In this document: positions 1-7,379 of the stretch, piece by piece
Layout: the number at the start of each line of letters is the position of its first letter
Position numbering within the stretch: the stretch's first letter is position 1
NCBI GenBank assembly: GCA_020161245.1
Contig: JAIUOK010000039.1
Coordinates: 1-44,616 of the forward strand
Length of the DNA stretch: 44,616 nucleotides
Origin: Actinomycetota bacterium
GTDB lineage: Bacteria > Actinomycetota > Actinomycetes > S36-B12 > CAIYMF01
Reading direction: 5' to 3'
Notes under the pieces: generated by a model
What the model saw: only the letters and a program-made list of their open reading frames with translations
What the model was told of the DNA's origin: nothing
Databases searched by the model: none
Position numbers and translations under genes: made by a program

Positions 1-482
1 GCGGAGTTGTCGCGCTGGAACAGATGGTTGGGCAGCGGTGCGAGGACGAAGTCGTAGTCGTCGATGGCCTCCCAGAACAGCGACGACCCTCGGGGGAGCT
101 GCAGGTCGCGCTTGAGGATGCCGCCGACGAGGAACTCCGACATGGACGCGCCGTCGACCGACTCCATGAGCTCGCGCAGCGGCTCCACGAGCTGCGGGCC
201 GACGGTGTGCTCCCCGGCGACCCGGTCGAGCACCCAGTCGCGGCCCTCGGGGTCGGCGAGGACGTCGGCGAGCAGCTCGCCGAAGTAGTGCACCGTCACA
301 CCCTTGTCGCGCAGCTTCTGCGCGAAGGCGTCGTGCTCCTCTCGGGCGCGCTGCCCCCACATGACGTCGTCGAAGAGCAGCTCGTCGACGTTCTGCGGGG
401 TGAGGCGGGAGAGCTCGAGGCCGGGCCGGTGCAGCACGACCTGCCGCAGCGGCCCGACCTCGGAGTCCACATGGAAGGTCAT
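1..482 (-). CDS. arcA: Arginine deiminase, N-terminal part (cut by window edge)
   Basis: Arginine deiminase hydrolyses L-arginine to citrulline and ammonia in the cytoplasm, the first step of the ADI pathway. Only the first 160 residues are in the window; the 3' end lies before base 1. The reading frame opens with ATG at 482 and gives MTFHVDSEVGPLRQVVLHRPG, the typical family start, followed by NVDELLFDDVMWGQRAREEH and, near the edge, LAPLPNHLFQRD, which matches the conserved LPN-lFxRD substrate-binding segment. The catalytic His/Cys residues lie further on and cannot be checked. The upstream bases contain a GAGGGGC stretch that could act as a ribosome site. Downstream partners such as arcB or arcC cannot be seen. 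The identification rests on my recognition of these motifs and is firm. Confidence 0.93.
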   Translation of the reverse strand, partial: MTFHVDSEVGPLRQVVLHRPGLELSRLTPQNVDELLFDDVMWGQRAREEHDAFAQKLRDKGVTVHYFGELLADVLADPEGRDWVLDRVAGEHTVGPQLVEPLRELMESVDGASMSEFLVGGILKRDLQLPRGSSLFWEAIDDYDFVLAPLPNHLFQRDNS

Positions 483-558
483 GGCGCGATCCTGCCCCTC
501 GGGCAGGGGGTGGCGCTGCGTGTCGCGCCGACCGGGACGGCACGCAGCAGGCGGACGG

Positions 559-903
559 TCAGCCCGGAGGGAGCAGCTCCTGCGCGGCGCGCAGGCCGGC
601 GCCCTTCTCGCGGCCGTAGTCGGTGAGCGCGGCCCGCACGTAGATGCGCTCGCGCTCCTCCTCGGTCATGCCGCCCCAGACGCCGTACGGCTCGCGCGCG
701 CGGATGGCGTAGTCGGCGCACAGGAGCCGCACCTCGCAGCGGGCGCACACCGACTTGGCGGCGCGGTCGCGGCGGACGCGGGACAGGCCGCGCTCGTTCT
801 GGGGATGGAAGAACAGCGCCGTATCGGCGTCTCGGCACGCGCCCCGCTCCTGCCACTCCCACGTGGCGTCGAGCGGGACCTGGGCGAGCGGCTGCTGGGG
901 CAT
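559..903 (-). CDS. whiB: WhiB-family Fe-S transcription factor
   Basis: Small (114 aa) actinobacteria-specific regulator that binds a [4Fe-4S] cluster and works with the principal sigma factor. The four cluster cysteines are C23 (GACRDAD), C53, C56 and C62 (CARCEVRLLC, the CxxCx5C pattern), followed by the turn GVWGGMTEEER and a basic/acidic C-terminal helix. The segment FFHPQNERG before the cysteines resembles WhiB2/WhiB3-type proteins more than WhiB1, but I cannot assign a subclass without alignment. ATG at 903 is the only sensible start. The gene is read toward arcA and separated from it by 76 bp; a candidate promoter lies about 70 bp upstream. The product length is normal for the family. 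Confidence 0.93.
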   Translation of the reverse strand: MPQQPLAQVPLDATWEWQERGACRDADTALFFHPQNERGLSRVRRDRAAKSVCARCEVRLLCADYAIRAREPYGVWGGMTEEERERIYVRAALTDYGREKGAGLRAAQELLPPG

Positions 904-975
904 GGGGTCCGCCTCCCTCGTTCGGGACCCGGGGCCGGACCGGGATCGGAGCAGTCACCCGGCTGGCTTAGGCCA

Positions 976-1003
976 TCCTTACTCAGCGTGCAATCTCTGT
1001 CAC
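976..1003 (-). promoter_or_regulatory. Candidate whiB promoter
   Basis: On the minus strand GTGACA (1003-998) is followed after 16 bp by TAAGGA (981-976), a reasonable -35/-10 pair for the principal sigma factor. It would give a leader of about 65 nt to the whiB start at 903. The assignment is by eye only. Confidence 0.35.
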
Positions 1004-1110
1004 GCACAGTCAGACTACGCCCGAGTAGGCCCAACGACCAGCACTCTCACGAGTGACCGTGTCGCCGGGCCGTGACCTCGCTCACCCTGCTCTCGGCCAC
1101 GGCGTCGGCC

Positions 1111-1713
1111 ATGCTGGGACCCGTGACGCTCGAGCCCCTGGACGTGCCCCCCGCCGTGCCGCTGGCCGGCCGGCTGCTGGTCGCCGCCCCCGTGCTCACC
1201 GACCCCCATTTCGCGCGCACGGTGGTGCTGCTGCTCGACCACGACGAGGACGGCACGGTGGGCCTGGTGCTCAACCGTCCGAGCCATGTCCCGGTCGGTG
1301 CGGTGCTGCCGGTGTGGGACGGCCGGACCACCGGCATGGACGTGCTGTTCACCGGTGGCCCGGTGTCGGAGGACAGCGCCCTCGCACTCGGGCTGCTGCC
1401 CGGCCCGCACGACGGCCCCGAGCCCGACGGTTTCCGGCGCGTCGCGGGCCCGTTCGGCCTCGTCGACCTCGAGACCGATCCCGACACGACGGTCGCCCGC
1501 CTCGACGCCCTGCGCATCTACGCCGGGTACGCCGGGTGGGGCCCCGGGCAGCTCGACGACGAGATCGCCGAGGGCGCCTGGTACGTCGTCGACGGCGGGC
1601 CCGCGGACGCGTTCTCGCCGTCGCCGGAGGACCTGTGGCAGCGGGTGCTGAGGCGGCAGCAGGGGGACCTGGCCTTCGTAGCGACGCCGAGCACCGATCC
1701 GTCGCTGAACTGA
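1111..1713 (+). CDS. YqgE/AlgH-family (UPF0301) protein
   Basis: Cytoplasmic protein of the YqgE/AlgH family; a biochemical role is not established. The core begins with LAGRLLVAAPVLTDPHFARTV and continues VVLLLDHDEDGTVGLVLNRP, then VLFTGGPVSED and RIYAGYAGWGPGQLDDEIAEG, all hallmark family segments in the expected order. The length (200 aa from ATG 1111) is normal. The start is uncertain: GTG 1072 and GTG 1123 are in frame too, none has a clear Shine-Dalgarno sequence, and the family core starts about 20 residues after ATG 1111. The last 35 bases of the gene region, including its TGA, recur 57 bp downstream. No operon partner is evident on the same strand before it; DUF3039 follows behind its own promoter. 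Confidence 0.9.
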   Translation: MLGPVTLEPLDVPPAVPLAGRLLVAAPVLTDPHFARTVVLLLDHDEDGTVGLVLNRPSHVPVGAVLPVWDGRTTGMDVLFTGGPVSEDSALALGLLPGPHDGPEPDGFRRVAGPFGLVDLETDPDTTVARLDALRIYAGYAGWGPGQLDDEIAEGAWYVVDGGPADAFSPSPEDLWQRVLRRQQGDLAFVATPSTDPSLN

Positions 1714-1771
1714 CCGCCGCGCAGCGGGGGAGGGACAGCGACGCCGAGCACCGATCCGTCCTTGAACTGAC
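1680..1771 (+). repeat. 35-bp direct repeat, two copies (1680-1714 and 1737-1771)
   Basis: The two copies match at 33 of 35 bases and both begin AGCGACGCCGAGCACCGATC. Copy one holds the last codons and stop of the YqgE gene; copy two lies in the spacer just before the -10 element of the next gene. The period is 57 bp. The two differing bases in copy two create a TTGAAC hexamer, but it lies only 14 bp before the -10 element, so a -35 role is doubtful. A tandem duplication with later loss of similarity between the copies would explain it. Confidence 0.85.
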
Positions 1772-1781
1772 TGCCCGGCCC

Positions 1782-1787
1782 TAGCAT
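1782..1787 (+). promoter_or_regulatory. -10 element TAGCAT of a leaderless gene (DUF3039)
   Basis: TAGCAT is followed by seven bases and then ATG 1795, so transcription would begin at or next to the start codon. This favours ATG 1795 over the in-frame ATG 1786, which overlaps the -10 element itself. Confidence 0.6.
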
Positions 1788-1794
1788 GGCCGCC

Positions 1795-2097
1795 ATGCGC
1801 ATGACCCAGACGCCGGACGAGCCGCTGCCGATGCCCGAGACCGATCGCGGGCTCGGCACGCTGGTGGAGGAGCGGCCCGACACCTCCTTCGGCGACGGCG
1901 ACCACGAGCGCTTCGCGCACTACGTGCAGAAGGACAAGATCGTGGAGTCGGCCGTCACCGGCCGGCCGGTCATCGCGCTGTGCGGCAAGGTCTGGGTGCC
2001 CGGCCGCGACCCGTCGAAGTTCCCGGTCTGCCCCGACTGCAAGCGCATCTACGAGGGCATGCCGGCGGGCGGCGGCGACGACAAGGACGGGTCCTGA
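1795..2097 (+). CDS. DUF3039 protein
   Basis: About 100 aa cytoplasmic protein of a family confined to Actinobacteria with no known activity. The body HERFAHYVQKDKIVESAVTG is followed by RPVIALCGKVWVPGRDP and the C-terminal PVCPDCKRIYEG, so three cysteines (LCGK and CPDC) could bind a metal, possibly zinc; this is an inference. The N-terminus is acidic and proline-rich. ATG 1795 is chosen because a TAGCAT -10 element ends seven bases before it; ATG 1786 and ATG 1801 are alternatives. The stop codon overlaps the proposed CTG start of the MFS gene that follows, which suggests translational coupling. Confidence 0.88.
   Translation: MRMTQTPDEPLPMPETDRGLGTLVEERPDTSFGDGDHERFAHYVQKDKIVESAVTGRPVIALCGKVWVPGRDPSKFPVCPDCKRIYEGMPAGGGDDKDGS
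2083..2087 (+). promoter_or_regulatory. Ribosome binding site AAGGA pointing to a CTG start at 2094
   Basis: AAGGA lies six bases before CTG 2094, inside the 3' end of the DUF3039 gene. No ATG, GTG or TTG lies in frame between 1980 and 2277 of the following gene, so this site supports the unusual CTG start that overlaps the DUF3039 stop (CTGA). Confidence 0.45.
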
Positions 2098-3620
2098 CCT
2101 CCGTCCGGGGGGACGAGCAGCCGCAGAACCAGCCAGCCGACGACGGCGCGGGCGCCGTCCCCGAGGCGTGCACGCCCTACGAGCCGCCGAGCCACCATGC
2201 CGAGGCGGAGGCGGCGGCGGGCGCCGACGAGCGGGGCCAGCCCGCCGAGACGCTGTGGAGTCCCCGTCTGCGGGCGATGACCGCGGGCATCCTCACCGTC
2301 ATCACGATGTTCGCCTTCGAGGGCATCGGGGTGGCGACGGCGATGCCGCGCGCCGCCGAGGCGTTGGACGGCCTCGGGTCCTACGCCTGGGCGTTCAACG
2401 GCTACGTCGTCGCCAGCCTCGTCGCCATGGTCGTGGCGGGCGAGTGGTGCGACCGCTCCGGCCCCCGGCCCGCGCTGCTGGCCGGAGTCGGCGTGTTCGG
2501 CCTCGGCGCAGTCATCGCCGGGCTCGCCTGGTCGATGCCGGTGCTCGTCGTCGGCCGCCTGGTCGAGGGCCTCGGCGGCGGCGCGGCCATCGTCGCGGTG
2601 TACGTCGTCATTGGGCGGGCCTACCCCGAGCAGCTGCGGCCGAAGGCGTTCGCGGCGATCGCCACGGCCTGGGTGGTGCCCGCGATCGTCGGCCCGTTCG
2701 TGGCGGGCACCCTCACCGACCACCTGTCGTGGCGGGCCGTCTTCCTCGTGGTGCCGTTCTTCGTGATCCCGCCGATGCTCGTGCTGGGCCCGCGGCTGGC
2801 CCGCCTGGGCCGGGCGCACGCCGACGCCGTACGACGGCGCGGCCGCATCCGCCTGGCGCTCGTGGCCTCGATCGGCCTCGCGCTGCTGCAGGAGGCCGGC
2901 ACCCGCCGAGGCTGGGTGGGGCTCGTGCTGCTCGTGGTCGCCGTCGCGCTCGTCATCCCCGCGCTGCAGCGCCTGCTGCCCGCCGGTGCGCTGCGGTTCG
3001 CCCGCGGCCTGCCCACCGTGGTCATGATGCGCGGCCTGCTGGCCGGGTGCTTCTTCGCAGGCGAGGCGTTCGTGCCGCTCGCGCTGCAGACCGTGCGCGG
3101 GCTGACCTCGGCGCAGGCCGGGCTCATCCTCACCGTCGGCGCGCTCGCCTGGGCGGTGGGCTCTCAGGCGCAGGGCCGCCTCTACGGCCGGGTTCCGCGC
3201 CAGGCGCTCGTGCAGACCGGGGCCGCCCTGGTGGCGGTGTGCATGGCGACCATGCCGCTGTGCCTGATCTCGACCCTCCCGGTCTGGGTCTGCGCGCTCT
3301 CCTGGTTCGTGGGGGCCACGGGGATGGGCCTGTGCTTCGGCGCCATCGCCACCCTCACCCTCGAGCTCTCCGAGCCGCAGGACCAGGGCGCCAACTCCGC
3401 CGCCCTGCAGGTCTGCGACTCGGTGGGATCGGTCGTGCTGATCGGCATCGCCGGCGCGGTGTACGCCGCGGCGGAGACGGCGTCGGACGTGCGTCCCGCC
3501 ACCTTCGCCACCATCTGGCTGATCATGGCCGGCGTGGCCCTGGCGGGGGCCGTGCTCGCGGCCCGGATCGGCCGCCCGACCCTGCCTGCGGCCGCCGTCG
3601 ATATCACGCCGGCCACGTGA
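2094..3620 (+). CDS. Major facilitator superfamily transporter
   Basis: Integral membrane MFS permease of about 508 aa, probably a drug or small-molecule exporter. After a 60-residue acidic hydrophilic N-terminus, the first helix is TAGILTVITMFAFEGIGVAT with the AFE-AxATAMP signature of actinobacterial DHA2-like exporters; GEWCDRSGPRPALLAG is the motif A loop between TM2 and TM3, and roughly 12 helices follow, ending LAARIGRPTLP. The start is a problem: the first in-frame ATG (2277) would remove the conserved SPRLRA lead-in, GTG 1980 would overlap DUF3039 by 118 bp, and CTG 2094 has a well-spaced AAGGA and overlaps the upstream stop by two bases. I prefer CTG 2094. The substrate is unknown. 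Confidence 0.85.
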   Translation: MTSVRGDEQPQNQPADDGAGAVPEACTPYEPPSHHAEAEAAAGADERGQPAETLWSPRLRAMTAGILTVITMFAFEGIGVATAMPRAAEALDGLGSYAWAFNGYVVASLVAMVVAGEWCDRSGPRPALLAGVGVFGLGAVIAGLAWSMPVLVVGRLVEGLGGGAAIVAVYVVIGRAYPEQLRPKAFAAIATAWVVPAIVGPFVAGTLTDHLSWRAVFLVVPFFVIPPMLVLGPRLARLGRAHADAVRRRGRIRLALVASIGLALLQEAGTRRGWVGLVLLVVAVALVIPALQRLLPAGALRFARGLPTVVMMRGLLAGCFFAGEAFVPLALQTVRGLTSAQAGLILTVGALAWAVGSQAQGRLYGRVPRQALVQTGAALVAVCMATMPLCLISTLPVWVCALSWFVGATGMGLCFGAIATLTLELSEPQDQGANSAALQVCDSVGSVVLIGIAGAVYAAAETASDVRPATFATIWLIMAGVALAGAVLAARIGRPTLPAAAVDITPAT

Positions 3621-3664
3621 CACGCCCCACCGCCCGGCGCGGCATGTCGCCGTCCCGGCTGTCC

Positions 3665-3670
3665 TAGAGT
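3665..3670 (+). promoter_or_regulatory. -10 element TAGAGT before the helicase gene
   Basis: TAGAGT ends nine bases before ATG 3680 and there is no Shine-Dalgarno sequence, so the transcript would be leaderless or carry one to three leader bases. Confidence 0.5.
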
Positions 3671-3679
3671 CGCGGCCCT

Positions 3680-5419
3680 ATGACCCTCGCCAAGCTGTCG
3701 CCGGCCTACCCGGACCGCGCCCCCCGTGGCGCCGCCGGGAAGCTGCGCGCGTGGCAGCAGGAGGCGCTCGACGAGTACCTGCGCCGCCACCCGCGCGACT
3801 TCCTCACCGTCGCGACGCCCGGCGCCGGCAAGACCACCTACGCACTCAGCCTGGCTGCCGAGCTGCTCGACACCCGCGCCGTCGAGCGCGTGATCGTCGT
3901 CGCCCCGACCGAGCACCTCAAGACCCAGTGGGCCGAGGCCGCCGCCAAGGTCGGCATCCCGCTCGACCCCGACTTCTCCGGCGCCCGCGGCACCACGAGC
4001 AGCGACTACCTCGGCATCGCCGTCACCTACGCCGGCGTCGCGGCGAACACGCTGCTGTACCGGCGCCGCACCGAGGACCGCAAGACGCTGGTGATCCTCG
4101 ACGAGGTGCACCACGCGGGCGACTCGCTGTCGTGGGGCGAGTCGGTGCGCGAAGCGTTCGAGCCGGCCGCCCGTCGCCTGGCGCTGACGGGCACGCCCTT
4201 CCGCAGCGACGTGAACCCGATCCCGTTCGTGACCTACGCCCCCGGCGCGGACGGCATCAGGCGCAGCGCCGCCGACACCACGTACGGCTACGGCGACGCC
4301 CTGCGCGACCACGTCGTGCGGCCGGTGATGTTCCTGGCCTACAGCGGACGGATGCGCTGGCGCACCCGCGCCGGCGACGAGGTCGCCGCCGAGCTCGGCG
4401 CGGAGCAGGCCAAGGACGTCACGCAGCAGGCCTGGCGAACGGCGCTCGACCCGCAGGGGGAGTGGATCCCGCAGGTGCTGCGCGCGGCAGACCGCAGGCT
4501 CACCGAGGTGCGCAAGCACGTCACGGACGCCGGCGGCCTGGTGATCGCGTCCGACCAGACCAAGGCGCGCGCGTACGCGAAGCTGCTCCACCAGATCACC
4601 GGGCAGAAGCCCACGATCGTGCTGTCCGACGACCCCAGGGCCGGAGAGCAGATCACGGCGTTCTCGCAGAGCACGTCGCGGTGGATGGTCGCCGTCCGGA
4701 TGGTGTCCGAGGGCGTCGACGTGCCCCGGCTCATGGTCGGCGTCTACGCCACGTCCACCTCGACCCCGCTGTTCTTCGCCCAGGCGGTCGGGCGGTTCGT
4801 GCGCGCCCGTCGGCGCGGCGAGACCGCGAGCGTCTTCCTCCCGTCGGTGCCGCACCTGCTGCGCCTCGCCGGCGAGCTCGAGGAGGAGCGCGACCACGTC
4901 CTCGGCAAGCGCACCGACGCCGGCACCTGGACCGAGGAGGACGCGCTCGTCGCCGAGGCGCTGCGCGAGCGCAACAACCCCGACCTCCTCGTCGACGACC
5001 AGCTCAGCTTCGAGGCGCTCGAGAGCGAGGCGACCTTCGACCGGGTCCTCTTCGACGGCGTCGAGCACGGCACCGGCGTGGCCCCCGGCACGCCCGAGGA
5101 GGAGGACTTCCTCGGCATCCCCGGTCTGCTCGACGCCGACCAGGTGCACGACCTGCTGCGCTCCAAGCGGGGCGCGCCCGCCAAGCCGGTGTCCACGGCG
5201 GCGCCGGCCGCCGGGCCGTCGGTCGCCGACGTCAAGGCGCTGAAGAGGGAGCTCGGCGACTGCGTGCGGGCCTACGCCCGCCAGACCGGGGCCTCGCAGG
5301 CGGCGGTGCACGCCGACCTGCGCCGGGCCTGCGGCGGCCCGGAGGTGCCCCGCGCGAGCGCGGCCGAGCTGCGCGCGCGCATCGACAAGGTGCGCGCCTG
5401 GGCGGTCGGCCGCCGTTAG
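3680..5419 (+). CDS. DEAD/DEAH-box SF2 helicase
   Basis: Superfamily 2 helicase-like ATPase of 579 aa. The motifs appear in order: Q-like lead LRAWQQEALDEYL; Walker A ATPGAGKTTYA (about residues 45-55); motif Ia VVAPTEHLKTQW; Walker B VILDEVHHAGD (DEVH box, about 140); motif III LTGTPFRSD; and in the second RecA fold VSEGVDVPRL with motif VI QAVGRFVRARRRG. The C-terminal third is charged and ends in a helical region (KALKRELGDCVRAYARQTGA) of unknown role. The protein resembles the stand-alone actinobacterial DEAD/DEAH helicases rather than RecG, UvrB or type III restriction subunits; no nuclease domain or methylase neighbour is present. The substrate (DNA or RNA) is not determined. It probably has its own near-leaderless promoter. 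Confidence 0.93.
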   Translation: MTLAKLSPAYPDRAPRGAAGKLRAWQQEALDEYLRRHPRDFLTVATPGAGKTTYALSLAAELLDTRAVERVIVVAPTEHLKTQWAEAAAKVGIPLDPDFSGARGTTSSDYLGIAVTYAGVAANTLLYRRRTEDRKTLVILDEVHHAGDSLSWGESVREAFEPAARRLALTGTPFRSDVNPIPFVTYAPGADGIRRSAADTTYGYGDALRDHVVRPVMFLAYSGRMRWRTRAGDEVAAELGAEQAKDVTQQAWRTALDPQGEWIPQVLRAADRRLTEVRKHVTDAGGLVIASDQTKARAYAKLLHQITGQKPTIVLSDDPRAGEQITAFSQSTSRWMVAVRMVSEGVDVPRLMVGVYATSTSTPLFFAQAVGRFVRARRRGETASVFLPSVPHLLRLAGELEEERDHVLGKRTDAGTWTEEDALVAEALRERNNPDLLVDDQLSFEALESEATFDRVLFDGVEHGTGVAPGTPEEEDFLGIPGLLDADQVHDLLRSKRGAPAKPVSTAAPAAGPSVADVKALKRELGDCVRAYARQTGASQAAVHADLRRACGGPEVPRASAAELRARIDKVRAWAVGRR

Positions 5420-5425
5420 GCCGCT

Positions 5426-5442
5426 GCCCGTGCGTGACGGGC
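5426..5442 (+). terminator. Weak hairpin after the helicase gene
   Basis: GCCCGT (5426-5431) and ACGGGC (5437-5442) can pair across a five-base loop, seven bases after the helicase stop. There is no U-tract. It could be a weak actinobacterial terminator. Confidence 0.3.
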
Positions 5443-5518
5443 CCGCCGCGCGCAGTCACCGGACGGGGTGATGCGCGCCCCAGCGCTTGCATGCGCGACC
5501 CCACCGGCGAAGACTGCG

Positions 5519-5540
5519 GACGACGGGGGGAACCGTCGTC
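5519..5540 (+). other. Hairpin in the leader of the EAL gene
   Basis: GACGACGG (5519-5526) and CCGTCGTC (5533-5540) form a perfect eight-base stem with the loop GGGGAA, 55 bp before the GTG start. I looked for the conserved parts of cyclic-di-GMP riboswitches and did not find them. Its role is unknown. Confidence 0.4.
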
Positions 5541-5595
5541 GGCCGTTGCGCCGACGGGGGACCCGGGCCGTCGTCGTCGGGCCCGAGGAGGTGCC

Positions 5596-7236
5596 GTGGT
5601 CGCCGAGCAGAAAGCCCTCAGTGTCGACTTCGGCGACGAGGTCCTCGGCCCGTTGCGCGACGCCGTGCTCGTCGAGGACTCCGAGCGGATCGTGGCCTTC
5701 GCCAACGACGCCTTCGCGGGGCTCTTCCTCGGCGGTGCGCCCGCCGAGGTCATGCTCGGCGTCGACTGCGGTGCCGCCGCCCGACGCTCCGCCGAGGCCT
5801 TCGTCGAGGTGTCGGCGTGGATCGAGGACACCGAGGGCATCGTGCAGCGGCGCGAGCCGGTGCTCGGCCAGCGCTGGCAGATGGCCGACGGCCGCTGGGT
5901 CGAGCGCGACTACCGTCCGCGCTTCGTCGACGCCGTCTTCCTCGGGCACGTCTGGGTCTACCGCGACATCAGCGATCGCGTGACCGCCGAGGAGCGTGCC
6001 GATGCGCTCGCCGTCGAGCTCGAGGCGGCCGCAGCGCGCCAGGCCTGGAGCACCTACCGCACGCCTGCCGAGGAGACCATCGACGCCGTCGAGCGCGCGA
6101 CCCGGCGTGGCCGGGCCGTCGTGGCCAGCGTCAAGATCGAGAACCTCGATCTCGTCAACGCCGAGCTCGGCCGCGAGGCATCTGATGCCCTCCTCGACGA
6201 CGTCCCCGAGCGCGTCGCCGCCGCGGTGCCCGGCGCCCACGTAGCGCGCGTGGCGGGATCCGCGTTCGTGGTCGTCGCCAACAGCGACCCCCACGAGGTC
6301 GTCGCACGCATCCACGACGCCGTGGGCGTGACGGCGAGCGCGCGCGGCCGCACGGCCATGCTCAACGTCGTCGTCGGTGCCGCCGTCCCGCCCGAAGGCG
6401 CCTGCGACGGACGGGCCTGCCTGCAGCAGTCGCGCGTGGCACTGCGCGAGGCGCGGCGCACGGCGGCGGATGTCGTGCTCGACCCTGCCGGGCTCGCAGC
6501 CCTGCGCCACCGGGACGACCTGGGGCTCGCACTCCCCGGCGCCATCCGCGATGGCGAGCTGAGGCTCGTGTACCAGCCCGTCGTCCGGCTCGAGGATCGC
6601 GAGGTGCTCGGGCACGAGGCGCTCGTGCGCTGGGACCGGCCGGGCGGCGGCACCATCGCTGCCGGCAGCTTCGTGCCCGCCGCCGAGATCCTCGGCATCG
6701 TGCCGGTGCTCGACGAATGGGTGGTCGACCGGGCCGTGGGCGAGTGCGCGGCGGTGCTCGACCGCGCCGGCGGCACGGCCGTCGGCGTCAACATCAGCGG
6801 GCGCACGCTCAACACGCCGGGCCGGCTGGTGCCGCTGCTCGCGAACGCGATCGAGCGGCACGGTGTGGCGCCCGAGCGGATCGTCGTCGAGGTCACTGAG
6901 TCCGCGGTAGCCAGCCATAGCGCCCAGGGGCTCGAGGCTCTTCGCGACCTCGCCCGGATGGGGCTGGCCATCGCCATCGACGACTTCGGTGTCGGCTCGT
7001 CGTCGCTGTCGATGCTGGGGCACATCCCGTTCACCCACCTCAAGCTCGACAAGGCGTTCGTGCGGGGCCTCGACGACCCCCGGGTGCGGACCCTGGTGTC
7101 GATCGCCGCGTCGATGGCCGCCGACTTCGGCGCGGACGTGTGCGCCGAGGGCATCGAGGAGGAGCACCAGGCCCTCACGATGCTCGAGCAGGGCGTCCCG
7201 ATCGGCCAGGGCTGGCTGCTCGGCATGCCCGTCTGA
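5596..7236 (+). CDS. PAS / degenerate GGDEF / EAL cyclic-di-GMP phosphodiesterase
   Basis: Cytoplasmic signalling protein of 546 aa with no membrane segment. Residues about 12-130 form a PAS-like sensor (LRDAVLVEDSERIVAFANDA, ending VYRDISDRVTAEE). Residues about 150-300 have the fold of a GGDEF domain, but the signature is AGSAF (220-224) instead of GGDEF, so cyclase activity is unlikely. Residues about 310-546 are an EAL domain: HEALVRW with E341, VNISGRTL, VVEVTESA, AIDDFGVGSSS with D462-D463, LKLDKAFV and CAEGIEEE. The metal- and base-binding residues I can see are intact, so it probably hydrolyses cyclic-di-GMP. GTG 5596 is chosen because GAGGAG ends five bases before it. The gene stands alone between two terminator-like spacers. 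Whether PAS binds a ligand cannot be judged. Confidence 0.92.
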   Translation: MVAEQKALSVDFGDEVLGPLRDAVLVEDSERIVAFANDAFAGLFLGGAPAEVMLGVDCGAAARRSAEAFVEVSAWIEDTEGIVQRREPVLGQRWQMADGRWVERDYRPRFVDAVFLGHVWVYRDISDRVTAEERADALAVELEAAAARQAWSTYRTPAEETIDAVERATRRGRAVVASVKIENLDLVNAELGREASDALLDDVPERVAAAVPGAHVARVAGSAFVVVANSDPHEVVARIHDAVGVTASARGRTAMLNVVVGAAVPPEGACDGRACLQQSRVALREARRTAADVVLDPAGLAALRHRDDLGLALPGAIRDGELRLVYQPVVRLEDREVLGHEALVRWDRPGGGTIAAGSFVPAAEILGIVPVLDEWVVDRAVGECAAVLDRAGGTAVGVNISGRTLNTPGRLVPLLANAIERHGVAPERIVVEVTESAVASHSAQGLEALRDLARMGLAIAIDDFGVGSSSLSMLGHIPFTHLKLDKAFVRGLDDPRVRTLVSIAASMAADFGADVCAEGIEEEHQALTMLEQGVPIGQGWLLGMPV

Positions 7237-7379
7237 CCCACGGCCGGGTCTCGGTTCGATCTCGCTTCCGGGTCCTCCGCGCGTGCGGGGCGACCACCCG
7301 TTCGGCGCACCCGCGGGCCTTTGGCAGAATCACCGGCAGTGCGCGGGGCGGACCGCGCAGCCACCCGGAGGTTCAACCC

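Noticed and set aside
3182..5311. 709-codon open frame on the minus strand opposite the helicase and MFS genes
   Set aside because: It is a by-product of GC-rich codon bias; the translation is low-complexity with no motif, while the plus-strand genes have clear family motifs.
5420..5595. Possible cyclic-di-GMP riboswitch in the leader of the EAL gene
   Set aside because: A hairpin with a GGGGAA loop is present, but the conserved GEMM core and second stem could not be found.
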